Part shown: positions 55,190 through 64,000 of the stretch, in pieces
How positions within the stretch are numbered: position 1 is the first letter of the stretch
Layout of the letters: the number at the start of each line of letters is the position of its first letter
Assembly: GCA_009763385.1 (NCBI GenBank)
Contig: CM019822.1
Coordinates: 29,258,842 to 29,322,841 of the forward strand
Reading direction: 5' to 3'
From: Coix lacryma-jobi var. lacryma-jobi
Taxonomy: Eukaryota; Streptophyta; Magnoliopsida; Poales; Poaceae
DNA length: 64,000 nucleotides
Translations under genes and position numbers: made by a program
The notes under the pieces: model-generated
What the model was told of the DNA's origin: nothing
Databases searched by the model: none
Seen by the model: only the letters and a program-made list of their open reading frames with translations

Positions 55190-56433
55190 AAAGTACTACC
55201 TCCTTAGGATAACGATCACATAAAACAAACTCAATAATCTTCATTATCTATCTGAATCACGTCGGGAACAATACTAATTAAATTTCAGAATTCATACTCA
55301 TATACGTTGCGGCCTCTTGACACTAAAACTGTCGAAGTTGTACAGGGAGTTAGGAACGATGGAATAGGTGAATAGCGATCATGATTCAGAGATCAAGTGA
55401 GAGGTGAGATTAGGGCCCGAAGCCTTGCCTGGCGCCTGTGGCTGTGTGCCTCGCCGTCTCCGACTTGCCTTCTGCTCGACTGTTCTGCTTCTCTGATGCC
55501 TGGAATGCACGTCGCCGGTCCCCTCAGCCCTCACGTGCCTGGCCACTCCACACGAGCAGGAAAGAAAACGTCGGACTCGCGCACGCGCAGTCACGTTGAT
55601 CACAGACGGGAGACGGAGAGTCAGATATTTCCTAAATCCTAATTCCTATTAGTACTAATGCATGCATACCTAGGGGGCCCATCTAATTCTTGGACCTGGG
55701 ACGGATGTCCCTCTCCCCTCCTAGGGCCGGGCCTGGATATCGATGGCTCATCTCTCTCCCGGCCGGCCAAGTCTGTATGTGTGTCGATCTCTGCAGGATC
55801 CGATGATCCACCGTCGGTGGTGCAGTGCTGGCGGCGGCGCGACAAGGGGAGATCGTCGAGCTCGAGCACGCAGCGGCGGATGGATCGATCAGCAACGCAG
55901 CAATGCTGGCTGGAGCTGCTCACGAGTTGTTTGGTTCTACAGCCGGTAACGCAAACGGAAATAGTTTAAGCCTGCAAACCATACCGGCCAGAGATGCAAA
56001 TGAACTAATTTTAATTACATTTACGTTACTGTACATGTTACCAAACAGCACCTCAGTTCCTTTGCCTCTCTGTTACTGGCCCGATCGATCAATACTTTTT
56101 CGGACAAAAGATGACGTTTTGGATAAGATTTGGATCAAACATTGGAAATATAAATGATAAATAACTTTTAAATTATTAAGTTTATAGATATAAAAATTAT
56201 ATAAATAAATTTGTCTTGAAAATTACTTTTATAAAAAATATACATATACCACTTTCCAATAAATATTTTTAAAGAAACAAGTGGTTAAAGTGATGTTTTG
56301 GAGACCGTGTCGCTGTCTGAAACGTAAGTTTTACAATATGGATCAAGTATATATAACATGGTTAGGCGCGGCGGCGGGGGTTGGAAGGCCAAGGCGGTGG
56401 CTGCCTCTTCCGATTCCGATAGGAATAGGGTAA
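55190..56433. other. Spacer, no gene recognised
   Basis: Mixed composition. Between about 55925 and 56052 a small MITE-like unit is suggested by GTTGTTTGGTTCTACAGCCGGTAAC and GTTACCAAACAGCAC. Open frames of up to 110 codons at 55658-56157 have no recognised domain. Confidence 0.4.
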
Positions 56434-57475
56434 GACTATCTGCACTCACGTTCCTCTATTTTCATTCTCTATACTGCCTAGTCATCAAGATTCTCTCCTC
56501 TATATTCATTTCTCCGGCATCCATCCATCCTCTATATGATCCTCTATCCACTGTGAGCTCACTTATCACTTTATCTAAATATATGGTTGGGAGATATAGT
56601 TTTGAAGAATTAATTACAACGAATTCAATGGTACAATCGGAATTTAATTTGGACTTTTAGTTTGTGAGTTATAATATTTTTTAGTTATTTGAATTAGTGG
56701 AGCCCACCACTGCATGCAATCATTTCTCTCGTCTCTCTCACGCGGTCATCCGCTAAAGGACTCCCTCGGGCGCCAGATATAGCGTACGATGTGCTCTTCC
56801 TTCACTTTAGCGTATGGTATAACATTACCGCTGCAGCTTTCTTTTACTCTATATTCTACTGCAGCATTGTATGCAGTATAAGACGAGTCATACTGGGAAC
56901 GATATACCTTCCTTCAGTAGCGTTTAGCGGAAAGAAAAGGCCGCAGCGGATACGGGATTCGCTTCCGCTATCGTTGAGGGCGCTCGCTCATCCGCCAAAT
57001 GAAGCGACGTAGCGGACGTCCGCTACGCGCCAACGTGGCCAGTGCCGGCGCGGAGAGCGAGGATGGAGAGAGAGAAGGAGGGTCGCCAGTGCCGGTGCCT
57101 GCCCGCTGCCGCTCGCAAGGACGTCGGTGTCGGGGCCGTCGCGCGCGCCCTCGCCGGGGCCGCCGCGCGCGCCCTCGCCGGGGCCGCCGCGCGCCTCGAG
57201 CTCGGCAGCGGCCATGGCCCCGCTCGCGGCAGTCGATGCGGTGTGCGGGGGAGAGAGACCAGGGAGTGCGGTGTGCGGGGGAGAGAAAGAGACGGGGGAG
57301 GGAGGGAGGAGAGGATAATATAAAAATCTAACAAGTGGGTCTAAAGTGGTATAAAGTAGAAATATAGAGGATGGATGAGTGCGGAAGAAAGTAGTATAGA
57401 GAAAAGAATCTCGATGACTAGGCTAGAATATTCTTTTTAGAGGATGAAAATAGAGAAAGATGAGTGCAGATAGTC
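56434..57475. mobile_element. Non-autonomous TIR element with TAA target duplication
   Basis: Terminal inverted repeats of about 100 bp start GACTATCTGCACTCA and mirror each other, including TCTATTTTCAT, GCCTAGTCATC(A/G)AGATTCT and CATCCATCCTCTATAT. TAA flanks both ends (56431-56433 and 57476-57478), fitting a PIF/Harbinger (Tourist-like) target preference. The interior has an AT-rich half and a GC-rich half (56990-57260), the latter with three copies of a GGGCCGCCGCGCGC(GCCCTCGCC) unit. No transposase is present. Confidence 0.75.
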
Positions 57476-57859
57476 TAACACTGCGGTCAGTCTTACTGCA
57501 TAGTACAAGATCCAAGTCGAACCAATCGGACAAGAACAAGTTAATAATCGGATCGCATGTGCATGCATGCATGCGTATGGGCTATCATGGGTGCCTGCCT
57601 TGTTCGAGTCGGATCAGAAACACGGATCGGAGTCACCTAGATATATAGCCCGACTGACCATGTTGCACGCAGCGCCGACTTGCCCGGTCCTGGCCTCCGA
57701 TCCTACGCCACTATCTATCTATCCGCTCCGCCGTAGCACCATTCTTCAGCTCGCCTCCTCACTTTCACTGCGAGATTGCCCCTACCAATTCTCAGGCATA
57801 ATAGCATGTATTGCAATTTTCTTATCTACCAAATTCTACAGGAACCACAAATACCCTAA

Positions 57860-58214
57860 GAGTCTGTTTGGATCCCTTCATTTTGGTAGAATTAGAATTC
57901 ACTCAATAAACTAGCCTATTTGTCTTGAAATTTGACATTCCACCACTTTCCACGGTTAATATATATGTCTACCTCAAATTCATAGGGTGGGAGAGGAAAA
58001 TAGATTCCATACATCACCATACTATATTTCTAATTTGCAACTTATAACATTCTCTTCAACTCATTCTCCTACGGTAGAAATGTAACACATGAGTATCTCT
58101 CGTATAAACAACAATAATATACAAATATAATTCATACATAATCATATTAGCTTAATTAATATGTGTATAAATTATGATTTTTAAAATAAATTTAATTCCA
58201 AACATCCAAACGGG
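57860..58214. mobile_element. MITE with GTCTGTTTGGAT/ATCCAAAC ends
   Basis: It starts GAGTCTGTTTGGATCCCTTCATTTTGGTAGAATTAG and ends AAATTTAATTCCAAACATCCAAACGGG. The termini are inverted repeats, the interior is AT-rich, and there is no coding capacity. Superfamily is not assigned. Confidence 0.65.
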
Positions 58215-58954
58215 TAAAGATATTTCATATTTATAGGACAACTGGTCTTGGAAAACTGTCATTGATTAGCTAGCCTCATGACATCAGGTCACATGTCCAG
58301 TAGCATGGAAATAGCGTGTTCACTTCTCATGGACATGCTGAAGCGACAAGCTTTCTGATTATAACCGGTTTTGGCACGCGATCACTTCTCGGTAGTATGA
58401 TGTTTCAGAAAACAGTCTCAGTAGTCTTCTGAGTGCTTGTTTATTGTAACTGTATTGGGCAATGCTATGGTACATATTTTACTTGCTAAGAGGTAATATC
58501 TCAAATAAATCTAAGCCATTGATTTTTTTAGTTTTTTCAAATTAATTAATTAACTTAGAAAAGGAAAAAAAAATATTATCAAATCCACCTAACTAACTTG
58601 ATCGCTTCAACGGGAGACAAAATCCCACTCGTCATGGACTCTAGGTATGGGAGATAAATCATGATCAGTTATCTTGGACAATTATTTATTCTCTTATTAA
58701 AATAATAGATAAAACAAAATGTTGTCATCAAAATTAAGTTGATAATCAAATGTAAATTTAAATTTGAACTATCCAATTTGTATTCGTATATGATACTATT
58801 CATCCACATTCAAATTTTGAACTAAATTAAAACTGCTATATCCAAAATTTGGTAATAAATAATTGGATAAAGAAATTTATATGGTATAATTTTAATGACC
58901 TAATAATACGTATATACATGCAAGTCACTGTACATGAAGTCACGTACGTATAAC
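58215..58954. other. AT-rich spacer, nothing recognised
   Basis: I saw no reading frame or repeat of note between the MITE at 57.9 kb and the LTR at 58955. Confidence 0.5.
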
Positions 58955-60345
58955 TGTTTACACCAGATTTTGGACCAGAAAGATTATTATTTTGTAAGCA
59001 CAAAAGGAATTGGCCAGAAAAATAAAGAAGCTTATATAGGTTCAAGCGTAACCAGAGGAATTCGTATGGATCAACATGACGGGCTTCAAAGACATGTCAG
59101 GCTTGGCCAGAAAGCTTAAGTCTGGGTCGTCTTTTGTTTTACCTATTATGTAACCTAGTCGTGTTAGGACGGGAGTCAAACGGGTTATAAATAGCTAGGA
59201 AACCCGATTTTTGTAAGGACATCATCCAATCAATCAACATACCGGCCACCGACCAAAACCCTAGGAGTAGGAGTAACGTAGATCTCGGCAAGACCTTCAA
59301 TCAGGCAGGGCTGCATCGGCTTCGACCGACCTTCGGTTTGCTTGTAAGTTTCACCAATGGTTTATGTCATTGTACGATAAGGCTGTATTTGACATCGACC
59401 AAACTCTTGTTAAGCTATGACATGACTAGTTATCAGTCTAAGTTTGTCTTTTGTAAGACTGTCTTGACTTTGATCAATCTCTTACTTTAGTCGATCTTGA
59501 TTAGTTATCGGCTCTATTGGTTTGGCAAGCTAATAGATTCATTAAGTTATCGATGTTGTTTTATGTTTTAACTTGTTTCTTTATGTTTTAAACAACATCT
59601 TGTCCAATCAAGATTGACAAAGTATCTTAAGCTTAAAGGACGCTTAATCTCAGCTATCTTGAGGTTTTTCATGCTCACAATAGAAAAAATAGCCGATTCA
59701 AGCTTTTTATTGACTATTTTGTCAATCTTGGTTGTTACATGTTGTGCGTTCGAGATATCCGATAAAACTATGATTTTGATCTAAGAACAAGTAAATTTGA
59801 TCTAGCATGTCTATTATGGCTGTATTTTTGAACCCCACTGATATATATGGTAAATTAGATTTGCTTGATCTTAAGTCGAATCGTGGTTCTAACGGATAGA
59901 TCTTGTTCGTGCTTCATGGACCCTACATCGGCTAAAATAGCCGATCCAGTTATGCTTTCTTCATAATGTGTACTTTTAAGCGACTTAGAATCAACGCATC
60001 TGCTTGTTACATCGGACATGATCTAGTTCGGTCATCATTATGGCTGCATGGAGACACCCCACTGTTAATGATTAAGCTATTTTATCGATCTATTTGTTAT
60101 TATGGCTGCATGGAAACACCCCACTGTTAACAGATAGAACTGCCTGTGCAATTAGTCGATACGTTGATTTCACGCCGTTTGGACGTACATATAGATCTTT
60201 ATTCTGCTAATATGTTTAAGCTTATCGACCGTTCACCTGTTCCGAATGTCTTTTTATACATACTATAGTCATTCTGCTTTATATCTTTATTAATGCTTCA
60301 TGCAATCTTTTAGGAGTTGACTTGGTAGTCAATATCCTAATAACA
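58955..60345 (+). repeat. LTR of another retrotransposon
   Basis: It starts TGTTTACACCAGATTTTGGACC and ends CTAATAACA. It contains a TATA box with a downstream leader typical of LTR transcripts (ACCGACCAAAACCCTAGGAG) and T-rich text with repeats of ATTATGGCTGCATGGA(A/G)ACACCCCACTGTTAA. A PBS-like sequence follows directly. No matching right-hand LTR is present in the window, so this is a 5' LTR of a truncated element. Confidence 0.65.
59186..59193 (+). promoter_or_regulatory. TATA box of the 59-kb LTR
   Basis: GGTTATAAATAGCTAGG is a strong plant TATA motif, followed about 30 bp on by a C/A-rich leader. Transcription would run rightwards. Confidence 0.7.
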
Positions 60346-60610
60346 AATGGCTATACCAGAGCCGTACAATTTAGAACTGTCTGGCACCAAACCGGCAGGT
60401 TCCACAATTTGACAACTTTTTCTTCTCCTTGTCAATTACAGGTCAAATTGACTGGCACACCCAAAGTCGATCTCACCGAGATTCGGCACCACCACCCGTT
60501 GAAGGTTCAGGAGGTCAGAACCTTGCTCTGTACGCCCTCTGAGGACCGTGCACTCGAGTGTGTTGGTGTGACCGACCGAATTTTTACGTCAACGATGACA
60601 CACTAAAAGT
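60346..60610 (+). mobile_element. PBS and leader remnant of the truncated LTR element
   Basis: Directly after the LTR, AATGGCTATACCAGAGCCG resembles the initiator-tRNA-Met PBS (TGGTATCAGAGCC) with changes. A GC-richer leader with GGCACACCCAAAGTCGATCTCACCGAGATTCGGCACC follows and fades at about 60610. No gag or pol follows, so the element is truncated here. Confidence 0.5.
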
Positions 60611-61375
60611 CTCGTACATACAAGTAACTGTACGTATGACACATTCAAATTGTTGTCACATACGTATGCAGGCACACGTCCCCATATGGCAACATGTAAT
60701 TACACTATCGTATATGCAAATCATATTAAATTTAAAATTATGTGTGTCATGTTACATGCTAAATTATATGGTAATTTAAACGTATACCAAGTCTAAAGAT
60801 GTAAACTAAAAAAATAGCATATCTATCGGACCACACATGCATCTATCAAATCTAAACAAAAGATTTATATCTAAAACCTTCTTTATTTATTATATTTTAC
60901 ATAATTAAAAGATAAATAAAGATATTACCTCCTAAGAGGTAAGAGGTGATATAACCATCCCATCAAAATAAATAAACGGCTCACAGTTATTTAAGGGTAC
61001 CACAGCAAAACCCAACTGTATTTTGTTCACAAACAGAGGACAGTGCACATGCACAATCCATTTATTTTCTAGATTTGAATGCAAACCAAATGTTGCTGCT
61101 TGCTGAGTCGAGTTCATTTTCTGGATTTGTTTAAGGACAGATCTTGTCTTAATTTCCTATTGTACATGTAGGAATGCTTAACAATATTGTTTCTTTGTTA
61201 TCTGAGAGCACAAAATTAGGATCCAGCCACATAAATTGGCAATGGACTCTTCAAAATTCTTGCACGGCTGCTAATGTGCTTGTTACGGTTGGCTCCCCTT
61301 TAAGGTTTCCACATTTTTTTTTTCTATAAATAGTTATTTATGTTTCAAGCAAATACATTGGTGGTTCATTAACTA
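60611..61375. other. AT-rich spacer, no gene recognised
   Basis: No coding region or repeat with clear ends was seen. Confidence 0.5.
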
Positions 61376-61465
61376 CTCCTTCCGTCCCTAAATAATTGTC
61401 TCTAAAAATCCGTATTTCCCTCACAGATATATTTTTTTAAGATAATTAAAAAAGGACGGAGGGAG
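61376..61465. mobile_element. Short Stowaway MITE
   Basis: It starts CTCCTTCCGTCCCTAAATAATTGTCTCT and ends AAAGGACGGAGGGAG, flanked by TA, 90 bp. It is an internally shortened Stowaway copy. Confidence 0.85.
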
Positions 61466-64000
61466 TAGTGGTGAGGTGTATTGAGCATCGACGATGCGAA
61501 GGGTGTCCTCAGTTGGGCCAGGATTCCTGATTGGGAAGCCCGTTAGATCTGCTAATCACGCTTGGTAGGCCCAGAGTAATGGCAACACAATTGGATTGGA
61601 TTCCTTGTGTCTTCTTTTCTCAATCAAAAATGAAAAAAAAAAAGATTGGATACGTGCTGGCTGTCGCAATTCGCAAAGCGATCGATTCTCAGGAACTGAG
61701 GACCGGAGCTGCTGCCTGCTGGTAAATACTGTAGCGATGATGAAATAATGCACGTGCTCAGTCAGCGCTCAGCAGAATTTCGTTCTCTGTGACATTTTCT
61801 CGCTGTCAGCATGTCTGCTGTGAGCAGATGTTTCTGCCTTGATTCCAAATCCGTTACAAAGATTGGGCAGAGAAAGGCATTACGGGATGGAGCGGCCAAG
61901 TTGCAGAATTTATGCTCATCATTTTTGGCAACCAATAGGTGCTCGTCACCAAGGTTTTGAGATAGCGATCTATAGCCTGTCGCTTAGGGCGTCCAGGTCC
62001 ACAATGGCTACTTATTTAGCTAGCTATTATGATGTGAATAGGGAAAAAGTAAAAGAGAAAGTAGTCACTAGCGACGAGCAAATAACTAGTTTATTTCACG
62101 TAGCTTAAAAATCTAAGAGATGAACTCTGAGTCCAATAAAAATGTATAAAATAGTCTTTGCTTTTATCTCTCGCATCCACGTAATTTAACTACGTAGCTA
62201 GCACCATTGAGAACGACTTTACTATGACTAAAGGTTACATGGAGAGTGGTACCAATTTATTCCGTACATCTCTAGAATTGCTATGCTAGTGCTATTTAGA
62301 ACCTATGATGCTAAACTTTTATTGTTGCATTATAGAGACTTTTGAACCTTAGAAACAAAGTGTAAATTTGGCTCTACAGTATATTTAGTTTTCATGAGAT
62401 GTCTGCATACGCCTAGTTCAAAGTGAAACATATGTGGTAAAGAAGATCATTAGTGTGCTCCGATATGCCACGTATGGCTCCAACATCACCCTTATTCTCC
62501 ACAATGTCATGCTCCATAACATATAATCAGTCCGTATCAAAAACCGATTGTGATATATGTGGCCCTGTTTGGCTTTTTGGCCGCAGAAACCATCAGCCGA
62601 ACAGTCTGTACAATTTTTCAAGAATATCTCAACAGTTAGTGGCGTGGAGCAACTGTGTTACTAATTGGTGCTGTAATAACTTGCAAACCCACTACGTTAC
62701 AAACCCCTGTTCGGCAACGTATACATTGCAACGGTTGTGAGTTGTGTTGTTAGTGCCATACCACTGCCATCATCCGCATGCCACTACTAGTCCCACCTCC
62801 GTAATTTATTGATTCCCCTGCGTTTGTTTCAGAAACAAAAAACTTCCCCGCCGCCACCACCATCCAGATGCGATTAGCTAGGGCTAGACAGTTTGATTGG
62901 CCATGAGCGAGATCGATCTTCTCGCTACAACTATTCGGACTGGACGCCCGGCGCTACATGGCGGCCGTCCTCAACCACACGTTGGCTGTCGTATGATGTC
63001 CGACCCCATCTTCCTCCCATCGTCGTTCTCTTTTGAGCCGCCACAACTACCACAGGTATGTAGAGATGTACACATGTACGAGCTCTCTTCACGACCCCCA
63101 GCCCTGGCATGTTTCTCCCTCTCAAAATGGGATCGCAGTTGGTGGTGATCTCACCCAGGTCTGAAGTAGCATCGCTACAATTCATCCTCTCCCACCGTCT
63201 TGCAATTGCAACTATCTGGCCTGGACGTCACTAAGGTTTGCTCTCCACCCTTTTTTTTTTGCCTATGCTTTGCCATGTGGAAGCAGATCAGACGTGATCA
63301 GCAGATGGATTTTTTTTATCATAACCAGTATATGGATTAAGTAGTTAGTCCGTGCCTCCGTGGTCCTTTGACTTCTGTCAATGATCAGTTTTATGGTACA
63401 TAATTACAGATCAAATCGGTTGCAGACCATCATATTATTATTCTATTGTTTTCCATGCCGGTAAGGTGTTTGCTAAAATGGCAAGGTTTTGTATCAGAAT
63501 AGTCTTTTCTTTCTATTCCAGACTACAATATTCAATGGATCACTATGTCGAGATGTTTACTATATACAAATTGCAAGAGCAAATTATTAATACATCAAAA
63601 ATATTTTTATGCGTTGTCAGATTATTTTTAGAAAAGCATGTGATTCTTTCATGGTTTTTTTTAACGTAAGTTCTGCCATATATGGTTACTAAAATTACTT
63701 CTCAGAGATAAGCATATTATCTGATTAGTTATCCATTTGTTAGGGGAGAAAATTCATACTGTTGACCTGCTACATCAAGATCTAATATGGTCTTCAGGCA
63801 AGTGAGTTGTACAGAAATATGAGTATATCAAGATTATAGAAAAACATCCACGAATAATATATAGGTTGGAACGACACTTTTTAGTATTGTCATTCTTATC
63901 TCTCCCCTTTTATATATTTGTGCAGGTTCAACAGTATTCACTTCAGCATTTTCACTGTTCCCAAAATAGTGATCCAATTTGCTTCACCATTTCATTCTCC
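61466..64000. other. Right-hand flank, no gene recognised
   Basis: A GC-richer patch at about 62850-63130 has open frames on both strands (up to 84 codons) and could be the start of a gene that continues outside the window, but no domain is recognisable. A short unit around 62560-62740 (GGCCCTGTTTGGC...CTGTTCGGCAACG) looks MITE-like. Confidence 0.45.

Noticed and set aside
62897..63185. Possible new gene start near the right edge
   Set aside because: Frames are short on both strands with no recognisable domain or splice pattern; cannot be supported within the window.

Overview
The window is nuclear DNA from a grass (Poaceae), probably a panicoid. I infer this from the transposon families (Stowaway CTCCCTCC MITEs, CACTA elements with TTTGCCGAG and TTTAGTCCCGG subterminal repeats, chromoviral Ty3/Gypsy elements with 3.5-4 kb LTRs) and from intron-containing plant genes in a matrix that alternates AT-rich spacer with GC-rich islands. 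The species cannot be named from the sequence alone.

Only one host gene looks intact. It is a five-exon Lunapark-type ER-shaping protein on the minus strand (8822 to 5158), and it carries an unusual GC-AG intron. Nearly everything from 9 kb rightwards is mobile DNA. From left to right: scattered MITEs and a tRNA-like relic (3-10 kb); a PIF/Harbinger element (about 10.9-30.0 kb) with a transposase gene, a Myb/SANT-like gene and an RNase H1-N-like ORF, all damaged; and, inside it, a young 13.9-kb Tekay-like chromovirus (11248-25169) with an open gag-pol, an extra coiled-coil ORF before gag, near-identical LTRs and a CGAAG target duplication. Next come a Pack-MULE (30964-32906) that captured part of a Golgi-type methyltransferase gene, two Stowaway MITEs and a small CACTA-type element (35016-36493).

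From 37523 to 53816 lies a 16.3-kb CACTA element with a TCG target duplication. It carries a broken TNP2-type transposase gene and a broken Ptta/En-Spm-type gene. The transposase gene is interrupted by a 3.5-kb solo LTR (TSD ACCGT) and by an internally deleted Gypsy element with a Transposase_28-type gag (TSD TTGCC). The right end of the CACTA element has a 0.3-kb inverted repeat that could form a hairpin RNA.

To the right are a decayed RING-H2 gene (53895-54471), a hAT transposase C-terminal fragment, a TAA-flanked element with TIRs (56434-57475), a MITE, and an LTR with PBS from another retrotransposon (58955-about 60610). The last 2.5 kb holds nothing I can name. The window is best read as a stratigraphy: Harbinger, MULE and CACTA insertions are the older layers, and the solo LTR, the deleted Gypsy and finally the chromovirus are the younger ones.
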